Part shown: positions 44,832 through 52,977 of the stretch, piece by piece | Numbering within the stretch: the stretch's first letter is position 1 | How the letters are laid out: every line of letters begins with the position of its first letter | Source of the DNA: Aminobacter aganoensis | GTDB lineage: Bacteria; Pseudomonadota; Alphaproteobacteria; Rhizobiales; Rhizobiaceae | DNA: 64,000 bases | NCBI RefSeq assembly: GCF_014206975.1 | Contig: NZ_JACHOU010000008.1 | Span: 62,001 to 126,000, forward strand | Reading direction: 5' to 3' | Notes under the pieces: model-generated | The model's input: the letters and a program-made list of their open reading frames with translations, nothing else | The model's database searches: none | What the model was told of the DNA's origin: nothing | Translations under genes and position numbers: made by a program

Positions 44832-45821
44832 ATGCGAATTGCAATCATCGGACAGCAGGCATTCGGACAGAGCGTGTTGGAGGCGTTCCTGGCGCGCGGC
44901 GATGAGGTCGCCGGCGTCTTCTGTGCGCCGGAAAAGACGGGCGCCAGGCCAGACCCGCTGCGGCTTGCGGCGGAAAAGGCCGGCCTGAAGGTGTTTCAGC
45001 TTCCGAGCCTCAAGGGCGAGGCGGCGGAAAACGCGCTGCGCGCGCTCGATGTCGATCTCGCCGTCATGGCCTATGTGCTGCAGTTCGCACCGCAGGCTTT
45101 CATCAACATCCCCCGGCACGGCACCATCCAGTACCACCCCTCGCTGCTGCCCAGGTACCGCGGCCCGAGCTCCATCAACTGGCCGCTGATCAAGGGCGAC
45201 ACCGAGACCGGCCTCACCATCTTCCGACCGACCGACGGCCTCGATGAGGGCCCGGTGATCCTGCAGAAGACGGTCGGCATCGGTCCCGACGACACGCTCG
45301 GCAGTGTCTATTTCGACTGGCTGTTCCCGCTCGGCGTCGACGCCATGCTGGAGGCGGCGGACCTGGTCGTCGCGGGCAAGCACAGCGAAACCGAGCAGGA
45401 CGAGAGCCAGGCCTCCTACGAGGGCTGGTGCAAGGACGGCGAAGCCAGGATCAACTGGAGCGCCCACATCGACGCCGTGCACAATCTCATCCGAGGCTGC
45501 GACCCCGCGCCGGGCGCATGGACCACGGTCAACGGCACCAAGGTGCGGCTGTTCGAGGCGCGCAAGCATCTCGTTCGCCGGTTCGAGGACGTCACCGGCA
45601 AGCCCGGCAAGATCGTCTCGATCGGCGAGCGCAGCATCGGCATATCGGTGCAGGGTGGCGTGGTGGAGATCTTCAAGGTCCGCACCGAAGCCGGCCAGAA
45701 GCTTTCCGGTGCAGGCCTCGCCGAGGCCCTCGGCCTGAAGCCGGGCATGAAGCTCGGCACCGACACACCGGCACCAGTGCAGGCCCCTGCGCCATCGAAG
45801 ACAGCCGAACCGGTCAGCTGA
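44832..45821 (+). CDS. 10-formyltetrahydrofolate hydrolase-domain protein (ALDH1L1 N-terminal-like)
   Basis: A 329-residue formyltransferase-fold protein. YHPSLLPRYRGPSSINWPLIKGDTETGLTIFRPTDGLDEGPVILQKTVGIGPDD resembles the hydrolase domain of ALDH1L1 more than Met-tRNA formyltransferase. H102 (in HPSLLPR) and D138 (in GLDEG) stand 36 residues apart, matching catalytic His106 and Asp142 of that enzyme. The C-terminal OB-like part has ASYEGWCKDGEARINWSAHIDAVHNLIRGCDPAPGAWT, also ALDH1L1-like. No acyl-carrier domain follows; the end is a Pro/Ala tail. It sits 113 bases after the ALDH gene on the same strand. Confidence 0.88.
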   Translation: MRIAIIGQQAFGQSVLEAFLARGDEVAGVFCAPEKTGARPDPLRLAAEKAGLKVFQLPSLKGEAAENALRALDVDLAVMAYVLQFAPQAFINIPRHGTIQYHPSLLPRYRGPSSINWPLIKGDTETGLTIFRPTDGLDEGPVILQKTVGIGPDDTLGSVYFDWLFPLGVDAMLEAADLVVAGKHSETEQDESQASYEGWCKDGEARINWSAHIDAVHNLIRGCDPAPGAWTTVNGTKVRLFEARKHLVRRFEDVTGKPGKIVSIGERSIGISVQGGVVEIFKVRTEAGQKLSGAGLAEALGLKPGMKLGTDTPAPVQAPAPSKTAEPVS

Positions 45822-45834
45822 ATATTTCCCCCGC

Positions 45835-45850
45835 GTCGGCCGAGGCCGAC
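45835..45850. terminator. Short hairpin between convergent genes
   Basis: GTCGGCC (45835-45841) pairs with GGCCGAC (45844-45850) just after the hydrolase-domain gene and before the convergent torT. No T run, so termination is uncertain. Confidence 0.35.
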
Positions 45851-45909
45851 CATCCTCCCGCGAAGCCGCCGACGATCGCCTCCCCTGACTGTTACGCGGT
45901 CACGCCGTC

Positions 45910-46992
45910 TCACTGGACCTGGAAGGTCGGCTTGAACCAGGCCGGCGCCAGGCTTCGCTCGAGGTCGAGCGACTGCACATTGGTCCGGTCGACGATCTCG
46001 ACCGGCGGGCCAACATGGCGATAGCGCAGCGTGCCTTCGATCGCCCGGATCGCCTGGTCGATGGCGATGCGGCCCTGCAGCGGCGGCGAGTCGGTCGGCG
46101 CGGCTACGACCTTGCCACGGTTGATTTCGCGGAAGGTGCCGTGGGTGAAATAGTCGGCCAGGATCCGCACCTGGTTTGCCCGGCCCTGCGCCCTTAGGAT
46201 ACTGACCGCGGCGTCGGCCGTCGGCGCGCTGCCGACGATGTAGTCGATGTTGGGCTGCGTCTCGAGCAGTTCCTCGATCAGCAGCAACTGGATCTCCACG
46301 CCCGTGTCGCCCCATTTGACGGCTGCGATCTCGGCCGAGCTCTGCTTCAGCGCATCCCGGAAACCAGCTTCGACGAACTTGACCCAGCCGGCCCCCTTGG
46401 GACCTGGAAACCAAGCCACCCTGACCGGCATGGTCCCGGCCGGGTGAAGGCGGGCAAGATAGGCGCCGATCGACCGGCCCATCTCCTCCCACGAAACCCC
46501 CGACTTTGCCGTGATTCCGGCGTCGTCGATGTCGTTGACCGAGGCGATGACCGGGATGCGGCGGGCGATTTCCTTGATTGTCGGCGTCAGCCCCTCATAG
46601 GACACGGTCCCGACGATCAGGGCGTCGGCGGTGGCGCTGCAGGTCCGGATCTGCTCGATCTGGCGGTCGAGATTGGGGTAGCCTCCGGCCTCGACGACGG
46701 TCAGCCTCACGCCCGCCGAACGCGCCTGCTCGACCATGCCGTAGTTGACGCTGACCCAGTAGGAATCCTTGAGATGCGGATAGGAAGCGCAGATGCGCCA
46801 GGCTTTCGCGGCCTTCGCCACCGGCTGGTAGTCGATCGTCGTCGCCGGCCGGGAATAGCCGAACGGCTCCGCCCACGCGTTGAGCTTCCATGTGCCGGCG
46901 ACATCCTCGGCCATGGCCTGCTGGCCGCAACCAAGCGCCAGGAAGACGGCGGCGAGGAAGCTGAAGCGATCAGGGCGTGCCGGCAATTTCAT
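45910..46992 (-). CDS. torT: TorT-like periplasmic TMAO-binding protein
   Basis: A 360-residue periplasmic protein with a signal peptide ([28 protein letters not shown]) and a type I binding-protein fold. The segment [52 protein letters not shown] is very close to E. coli TorT, and [17 protein letters not shown] and [24 protein letters not shown] follow in the same order. In E. coli TorT binds TMAO and passes the signal to the TorS sensor domain. Here it diverges from torS with only 44 bases between the start codons. Confidence 0.9.
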   Translation of the reverse strand: MKLPARPDRFSFLAAVFLALGCGQQAMAEDVAGTWKLNAWAEPFGYSRPATTIDYQPVAKAAKAWRICASYPHLKDSYWVSVNYGMVEQARSAGVRLTVVEAGGYPNLDRQIEQIRTCSATADALIVGTVSYEGLTPTIKEIARRIPVIASVNDIDDAGITAKSGVSWEEMGRSIGAYLARLHPAGTMPVRVAWFPGPKGAGWVKFVEAGFRDALKQSSAEIAAVKWGDTGVEIQLLLIEELLETQPNIDYIVGSAPTADAAVSILRAQGRANQVRILADYFTHGTFREINRGKVVAAPTDSPPLQGRIAIDQAIRAIEGTLRYRHVGPPVEIVDRTNVQSLDLERSLAPAWFKPTFQVQ

Positions 46993-47036
46993 CGGCGCAA
47001 GCTAGACAGCTTACGCCGGCAGCGCAAATATGGACC

Positions 47037-49955
47037 ATGCTTCATCGTTTCGGCATCGGCGGAAGGCTGTTCCTCGCCTTCCTGTGCATCACGGGATTGT
47101 CGCTGTCGTCGGGCATCGCCAGCTGGCTGATCCTGCGCAACATCGCCGACGCCCAGGCCGTGGTGAACGCCCAGGCGCTGCCCGCGGTGGCGGCAACCCA
47201 GCACACCGCCGAACTGAGCGCGAAGCTGATCGCCACCGCCCCCGCCCTTGCCGCCGTGCGTTCGCCCGACGAATTGCTGGCCGAGCAAGGCAAGCTCTCG
47301 ACGCTGTCGCAGGAACTCGTCAAGTCGCTGACCGAGGTCAGGCGGTTGTCGATCGATCCCCGGCTCGTCGAGGAATTTGCCGGCTCGGTCGAAAAGATGC
47401 TCGCCAACCTCAAGCAGAACAACGAGCTGGTGCGGCAGCGGCTGGACGAGGACAAGGCCTACCGCGAGGGCGCCGAAGCGGCGGCAACAGCTGCCCAGTC
47501 GATCCTGCTGCTGTCCGAGACCTTGATCTCCAACGCATCTGCCGGTGCCTCGGCGGTGACGGCCAATCTCTACGGCCTGATCGGCGATCCCGCGCGCCGG
47601 GAAGACGCCTACACCGCCGTCGACCGGCTGATCGAGCACGACATCTATCTGATGGAGCGCATGTACGAGCTGCGCCACCGCAGCGCACAGGTCAGCCTGC
47701 TGATCAACCGGCTCGGCCGGGCGGAGTCGCGTTCCGAAATCAGCGAGATCAGCGGCATCTTCCAGGACCACATGAAGGTCATCCGCCGTCGCATCCTGAG
47801 CATCGACGATCCGGTGCGGCGCAAGCAGGGTGTCGCCTTCTTCAGCGCCATCGAGGCGGCCGCCGGCGAGGTGCCGGTTTCGGGCTCCATCTTCGGCCGC
47901 CGCCAGCAGGTCATCGACCTCGCCGACAGGCTCGACGCCATGGCCCAGGCCAATCGCGATCTCGCCGTGACCCAGAACCAGGTCGCCCGCGACATCCTCG
48001 ATCGCTCCGACGAGTTCGCGAGGACGACGGCCGACCGCGCCGACGACGCCGTCCGCATCGGCGTCATCGTGCTCGTCGTGACTTTGCTCGGCGCCATCCT
48101 CGCCTCGGGCGCGATCGTCTGGCTCTATGTCGAGCGCAACCTTGTCCGCCGGTTGAGCGGCCTGTCGCGCGCCATGCAGCGGCTGACCGCAGGCGATCTC
48201 GATGTCACAGTCACCGATACCGGCGACGACGAACTGCGCACCATGGCGGTCGCCGTCAACCAGTTCCGCGACGAGTCGCGCCGCCGCCTCGAACTGGAGC
48301 AGGAGCGCGAACGCATCACCGACGAACTCCGGCGCCACCGCGAGGAACTCCAGCAACTGGTCGAGGAGCAGACCGAGCAGATCAGGCAGGTCAACACCCG
48401 CCTGCGCCAGGAGGCGATCGACCACGACCAGGCGCGAGCGCGAGCCGAACAGGCAAGCAGCGCCAAGTCGGCATTCCTCGCCACCATGAGCCACGAGATA
48501 CGGACGCCGATGACCGGCATGCTCGGCATGATGCGCCTGCTGGCCGACACCCGGCTTGGTCCGAGGCAGCGCGAGCACCTTTCGGTGGCGGCGAATTCGG
48601 GCGAGGCGCTGCTCGGCATCCTCAACGCCATCCTCGACTACTCCAAGGTCGAGTCGGGCAATGTCGCCGTCGAGAAGGTCGACTTCGACCTGTCGAAGCT
48701 GGTCACCGGCGTCGTCGCCTTCATGCGCCCGATGGCGACGGAAAAGGGCCTCGACCTGTGGCTCGAAATCGACCCGAAGCTGGCGCCTGCCTTTAGCGCC
48801 GACGCCGGCAAGATCCGCCAGGTCCTGTTCAACCTGGTCAGCAACGCGATCAAGTTCACCGAGCAGGGCCATGTCCGGGTCAAGGTAACGGTCGCCGCCG
48901 GCGCCAGCCAGGCGCAAACGGTGCGTCTCGCCGTGTCGGACACCGGCATCGGCATTTCGCCGAAGCGCCAGGAAGACATCTTCCAGGCCTTTACCCAGAT
49001 GGACGCCTCGATCACCCGACGCTTTGGCGGCACCGGACTGGGGCTGGCGATCAGCCGCGAATACGCCCGGCTCATGGGCGCCGATCTCTCGGTCAGTTCG
49101 CGCCAGGGCGCAGGCAGTATCTTCACGCTGGAGGTGCCATTGCGGAGGGCCGCCATCGAGGCCGGCCTACCCGCCGTCAAAAGCCGCCGCTCGCGCAAGG
49201 CCGCGGCCTCGCCGCGCAATATCCTGCTGGTCGAAGACGACGACGCCACCCGGCTGGTCTCGACCACGTTGCTGTCCCAGGCCGGCCACCGTGTGAAGGC
49301 GGTAAGCTCAGGCTACCTTGCCCTGGAAGCCATCGCCGACTTCCGGCCCGACATCCTGGTGATGGATGTCAGCCTGCCCGGCATCGACGGCATCGAGACG
49401 ATGAAACGGCTGCGCGCCGCGCTCTCGGCGCCCGACCTCCCCGTCGTTGCGATGTCGGCGCATGTGTTCAGGTCGGACATCGACCGCTATCTCGACTCGG
49501 GCGTCGATGCCTTCGTGGCAAAACCCATCGTCCACGAACAGCTGCTCGACGCCGTGGCAGCACTTGCCGGCCGCCCGGCCTCGGCCAGAAAACCCGTCGC
49601 CGCCTTCGACGCCGCCGCCTGCCAGGCCGATCTCGACGCACTCGGCCCCGAGACGGTGCGGCGGCTGCATCGCATCGCCCATGACAGCCTGCCCGGACGC
49701 TTCAAGTCGATGCACGATGCGCTGGAAGCCGGCGACCGCAAGACCATCGGCGACCTCGCCCATGCGACGCGAAGCTCGGCCGGATCGCTCGGTTTTCCGC
49801 GCCTGCTGCAGGCGGCCGAGGCGCTCGAAGCAGCGGCGGCCGACGAACCCGTCGCCGGGCTGAAGCGCAGGGTCAAGGACTGCGAGGCGGCCTTTGCCGA
49901 GGGCACGAAGCAATGGCAGACGTTGCTGGAGGCCGACCCGGCGCATTCGGCCTGA
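47037..49955 (+). CDS. torS: TorS-like hybrid sensor histidine kinase
   Basis: A 972-residue unorthodox kinase. TM1 is at about residues 10-32, the periplasmic helical TorS-type sensor at about 33-339, TM2 at about 340-365 and HAMP at about 366-420, then a coiled coil. The HisKA domain has phospho-acceptor H486 (MSHEIRTPM); HATPase has [16 protein letters not shown] and FGGTGLGLA; the receiver domain has D777 (VMDVSLPG); the Hpt domain has H909 ([13 protein letters not shown]). This matches E. coli TorS (914 residues), which relays phosphate to TorR in response to TorT-TMAO. ATG 47037 gives the TM1-ready N-terminus. torR converges downstream, 15 bases away. Confidence 0.92.
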   Translation: MLHRFGIGGRLFLAFLCITGLSLSSGIASWLILRNIADAQAVVNAQALPAVAATQHTAELSAKLIATAPALAAVRSPDELLAEQGKLSTLSQELVKSLTEVRRLSIDPRLVEEFAGSVEKMLANLKQNNELVRQRLDEDKAYREGAEAAATAAQSILLLSETLISNASAGASAVTANLYGLIGDPARREDAYTAVDRLIEHDIYLMERMYELRHRSAQVSLLINRLGRAESRSEISEISGIFQDHMKVIRRRILSIDDPVRRKQGVAFFSAIEAAAGEVPVSGSIFGRRQQVIDLADRLDAMAQANRDLAVTQNQVARDILDRSDEFARTTADRADDAVRIGVIVLVVTLLGAILASGAIVWLYVERNLVRRLSGLSRAMQRLTAGDLDVTVTDTGDDELRTMAVAVNQFRDESRRRLELEQERERITDELRRHREELQQLVEEQTEQIRQVNTRLRQEAIDHDQARARAEQASSAKSAFLATMSHEIRTPMTGMLGMMRLLADTRLGPRQREHLSVAANSGEALLGILNAILDYSKVESGNVAVEKVDFDLSKLVTGVVAFMRPMATEKGLDLWLEIDPKLAPAFSADAGKIRQVLFNLVSNAIKFTEQGHVRVKVTVAAGASQAQTVRLAVSDTGIGISPKRQEDIFQAFTQMDASITRRFGGTGLGLAISREYARLMGADLSVSSRQGAGSIFTLEVPLRRAAIEAGLPAVKSRRSRKAAASPRNILLVEDDDATRLVSTTLLSQAGHRVKAVSSGYLALEAIADFRPDILVMDVSLPGIDGIETMKRLRAALSAPDLPVVAMSAHVFRSDIDRYLDSGVDAFVAKPIVHEQLLDAVAALAGRPASARKPVAAFDAAACQADLDALGPETVRRLHRIAHDSLPGRFKSMHDALEAGDRKTIGDLAHATRSSAGSLGFPRLLQAAEALEAAAADEPVAGLKRRVKDCEAAFAEGTKQWQTLLEADPAHSA

Positions 49956-49970
49956 CGGCAGGCCCTGGCC

Positions 49971-50705
49971 TCAGAAGCTTGCCGACGCGCGCACCATCTG
50001 GTGTGCATCCGGCGCGAAGAAATAACCCTCGCCATGGGCGGTGACGATGATGCGCGGCGTGCGCGGATTGTCGTTCAGCTTCTGCCGCAGCCGTCTGACC
50101 AGCACATCGACCGTGCGGTCGCTGGCGTCCCATTCGCGCCGCGAGATCTCGTGCAGAAGGCGTTCGCGCGACAGCACCTGTCCCGGATTGGCGGTCAGCA
50201 CCGATAAGAGCTTGAATTCGGCGCCGGTCAACTCGATGAAAGTGCCGTCGTCAGCCTGCAGCGTGCGCCGCGCGACCTCCAGCGTCCAGCCGTAGAAATG
50301 GCGAGTGCCCGAGGCCACGGGGGCCAGCCGTCCCTTGCCGACGCGGCGCAACAGGCCCTTGACCCGGGCCAGCAGCTCGCGATGTTCCACCGGCTTGGTG
50401 ACATAGTCGTCGGCGCCGATCTCGAGCCCAACGATGCGGTCCACCGTGTCGGTCCGGCCGGTGACCAGGATGATGCCGACGTCGGAGCGTTCGCGCTGCT
50501 CGCGGGTCAGCTTGAGGCCGTCCTCGCCGGGCAGATTGATGTCGATCATCAGCAGATCTGCCGGATGCCTGCCCATGATGGCCCGCATCTGCTCGCCGTC
50601 GCCCGCCTCGCTGACCTTGTAGCCCTCGGCCAGGAAGTAGCCGGCAAGCTTCGCCCGCGTGACCGGGTCGTCCTCGACGATCACGATGTGGTGCTGAGCC
50701 CGCAT
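49971..50705 (-). CDS. torR: TorR-like response regulator
   Basis: A 244-residue OmpR-type regulator. The receiver domain (about residues 6-118) has acidic E11/D12/D13, phospho-acceptor D55 (MIDINLPGEDG) and ILVTGRTDTVDRIVGLEIGADDYVTKP, nearly identical in style to E. coli TorR. The winged-helix domain (about 140-238) has ELTGAEFKLLSVLTANPGQVLSRERLL and RTVDVLVRRLRQKLNDNPRTPRIIVTAHGEGYFF. E. coli TorR turns on torCAD; no such genes are here, so its target may be the divergent ABC importer, 185 bases away. Confidence 0.93.
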   Translation of the reverse strand: MRAQHHIVIVEDDPVTRAKLAGYFLAEGYKVSEAGDGEQMRAIMGRHPADLLMIDINLPGEDGLKLTREQRERSDVGIILVTGRTDTVDRIVGLEIGADDYVTKPVEHRELLARVKGLLRRVGKGRLAPVASGTRHFYGWTLEVARRTLQADDGTFIELTGAEFKLLSVLTANPGQVLSRERLLHEISRREWDASDRTVDVLVRRLRQKLNDNPRTPRIIVTAHGEGYFFAPDAHQMVRASASF

Positions 50706-50737
50706 GCCATCTTATCCTCCCAAGCCCTGATTAACAT

Positions 50738-50790
50738 CTTTTCACAAGTCAGACCACGACTTTTACACCCCGCCCGACACCGGTTCACTT
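50738..50790 (+). promoter_or_regulatory. Possible TorR boxes upstream of the importer
   Basis: CTTTTCACAA (50738-50747) and CGGTTCACTT (50781-50790) each match the E. coli tor box CTGTTCATAT at seven of ten positions and lie in direct orientation between torR and the binding-protein gene. Weak matches of this size can arise by chance, so the call is tentative. Confidence 0.25.
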
Positions 50791-50890
50791 CTCACGGCTA
50801 TGTTTGCTGGGCTGGAGTGGAAACAGGTCCACAGAGACCGACCTCCGCATCCCGTGGGAACAATCGCAACACAAAGGAAAGGGAGGTTCA

Positions 50891-51844
50891 ATGAGGAATT
50901 TCACGAAGTCCGCAACTATGGCCACGATTCTGGCTTTTGCTACGGGCACGGCATTCGCCGAGGATTCCACTGACCCCATCAAGATCCCGACGCACAACTG
51001 GTCGAGCCAGATCGTCGGCGCCCACATCGTCGGCAAGCTGCTCGAAAAGGGCGGCGCCAAGGTCGAATACGTTTCCGCCGACAGCCAAGTCGTCTACACC
51101 GCGCTCTGCGAAGGCGACGTCAGCCTCGTGCACGAAGTCTGGGAAGGCGCCTTCGGCGTCGCTTTCCAGAAGGTGGTCAAGGAAGGTTGCGTCGTCGATG
51201 CGGCCACCCACGACGCCAAGACACGCGAGGAATGGTGGTACCCGACCTATGTCGAGGAAGTCTGCCCCGGCCTGCCGGCATGGGAAGCGCTGAATGCCTG
51301 CGCCGACAAGTTCGCCACCGCCGAAACCTCGCCGAAAGGCCGCTTCCTCGGCGGTCCGGTCGACTGGCTGAAACATGACTCCGAACGCGTCGAAGCCCTC
51401 GCCATGAATTTCGAGGTCGTCAACGCCGGTTCGGCTGCAGCCCTCTGGGCCGAGCTCGATTCCGCCGTCAAGCGCAAGGAGCCGATCGTCCTGTTCAACT
51501 GGACGCCGAACTTCGTCGAAGCGCTGTACGACGGCAAGTTCGTCGAATTCCCGGCCTTCGACCCCAAGTGCAAGGACGATCCGGCCTGGGGCAGCAACAA
51601 GGACCTGAGCTACGACTGCGGCAACCCGAAGGACGGCTACCTGAAGATCGCCGCCTGGAAGGAATTCCCGACCAAGTGGCCCAAGGCCTACGCCATCCTG
51701 CAGAAGATCAACTTCTCCAACATGGACATCGCGGTTCAGGCAAAGCTTGCCGACATCGACAACATGGAGCCCGAGCAGGCCGCCGACAAATGGCTGGCCG
51801 ACAACGAGGCTCGCTGGAAGGCCTGGCTGGGTTCCGCCAGCTAA
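50891..51844 (+). CDS. ABC transporter substrate-binding protein, betaine/TMAO class (TmoX/ProX-like)
   Basis: A 317-residue periplasmic binding protein with signal peptide MRNFTKSATMATILAFATGTAFAE. The OpuAC-type fold is visible: PTHNWSSQIVGAHIVGKLLEKGGAKVEYV, HEVWEGAFGVAFQKVV, EEWWYPTYVEEVCPGLPAWEAL, GPVDWLKHDSERVEALAMNFEVVNAGSAAALWAELDSAVKRKEPIVLFNWTPN. Tryptophans 37, 84, 115/116 and 204 could form the aromatic cage that binds a trimethylammonium or N-oxide group. Position next to torTSR favours TMAO, but betaine, choline or carnitine are possible. GGGAGG precedes the start. Confidence 0.88.
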   Translation: MRNFTKSATMATILAFATGTAFAEDSTDPIKIPTHNWSSQIVGAHIVGKLLEKGGAKVEYVSADSQVVYTALCEGDVSLVHEVWEGAFGVAFQKVVKEGCVVDAATHDAKTREEWWYPTYVEEVCPGLPAWEALNACADKFATAETSPKGRFLGGPVDWLKHDSERVEALAMNFEVVNAGSAAALWAELDSAVKRKEPIVLFNWTPNFVEALYDGKFVEFPAFDPKCKDDPAWGSNKDLSYDCGNPKDGYLKIAAWKEFPTKWPKAYAILQKINFSNMDIAVQAKLADIDNMEPEQAADKWLADNEARWKAWLGSAS

Positions 51845-51948
51845 CCCTGCACCAAACGACATCGCGTGGTGAAAGTGGCGCTTGCAGCAGCAGGCGCCAC
51901 CTCGCCCCTGCACACCCATCGGCCACCTTGGCGAGAGGCAAACTCGAC

Positions 51949-52977
51949 ATGACCGAAGCAAAAATCGCATGCCGCAATCTCTGGAAGCTCTACGGCGCCG
52001 ACCCTGCCGGCTTCCTGAAACGCCACGCCGGCAACCCCTCGATCGAAACCATCAGGGCCGAAGGCTACGTTCCCGCCGTCCGCAACGTGTCGTTCGAGGT
52101 CATGCCGGGCGAAATCCTTGTCGTCATGGGCCTGTCGGGCTCGGGCAAGTCGACACTTCTGCGCTGCCTCGCACGCCTGGTCGAGCCGACCTCCGGCGAG
52201 GTCATGTTCGAGGGTCGCGACATCCTTGCCGCCAGCGAGCGCGAGCTGATCGAGATCAGGCGCCACAAGATGGGCATGGTCTTCCAGCACTTCGCCCTGC
52301 TGCCGCACCGCACCGTGCTCGACAATGTCGCCTTCCCGCTCCAGGTCCGCGGCACCGACCGCCAGAAGCGCGAGGCCCGCGCCCGTGAAGTGATCGAACT
52401 GGTCGGTCTGAAAGGCCGCGAGGCCTACTATCCGCGTGAGCTCTCCGGCGGCCAGCAGCAGCGTGTGGGCATCGCCCGTTCGCTCGCCGTCGGTCCCGAC
52501 GTCTGGTTCCTCGACGAGCCCTTCTCGGCACTCGACCCGCTCATCCGCCGCGAGATGCAGGACGAGTTCCTGCGCCTGCAGAAGATGCTCAACAAGACCA
52601 TCGTCTTCATCACCCACGATTTCGACGAGGCGATCCGTGTCGCCGACCGCATCGCCATCATGAAGGATGGCGTCGTCGAACAGCTTGGCACCGCAGAAGA
52701 ACTGGTCACCTCCCCGGCCACGCCCTACGTCGCCGAATTCACCCGCAACGTTTCTCACGACCGCTTGCTCTCGGTGGGCGCCGTCATGGCGCCGGCAGCC
52801 GCCCGCAAGCCGGATGCGGCAGCCGTCCAGGTCGAGGCGCTTCTGGCGAGCGTCGCCCGCCAGGTGCTGTCGTCGGAACGCCCGGTCGACGTCGTCGACG
52901 ACGGCGGCGCCCTTGTCGGCACCCTCAGCCGCGACAGCCTGCTCGATGCACTCTACGGCAAGGAACAGCACGCATGA
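51949..52977 (+). CDS. ABC transporter ATP-binding protein, ProV/OpuAA type
   Basis: A 342-residue ATPase. The N-terminal KLYGADPAGFLKRHAGNPSIETIRAEGYVPAVRNVSFEV insertion is typical of glycine-betaine/TMAO importers. It has Walker A GLSGSGKST (about residues 65-73), Q loop MVFQHFALLPHRT, signature LSGGQQQRVGIARSLAVGPDVWFLDEPFSALDP and H loop FITHDFDEAI. After about residue 270 there is a short CBS-like remnant (PVDVVDDGGALVGTLSRDSLLDAL). The last four bases overlap the permease start (ATGA). Confidence 0.93.
   Translation: MTEAKIACRNLWKLYGADPAGFLKRHAGNPSIETIRAEGYVPAVRNVSFEVMPGEILVVMGLSGSGKSTLLRCLARLVEPTSGEVMFEGRDILAASERELIEIRRHKMGMVFQHFALLPHRTVLDNVAFPLQVRGTDRQKREARAREVIELVGLKGREAYYPRELSGGQQQRVGIARSLAVGPDVWFLDEPFSALDPLIRREMQDEFLRLQKMLNKTIVFITHDFDEAIRVADRIAIMKDGVVEQLGTAEELVTSPATPYVAEFTRNVSHDRLLSVGAVMAPAAARKPDAAAVQVEALLASVARQVLSSERPVDVVDDGGALVGTLSRDSLLDALYGKEQHA

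Noticed and set aside
46989-48917. 642-codon minus-strand frame opposite torS
   Set aside because: Lies fully inside torS, and its composition is that of a reversed coding strand.
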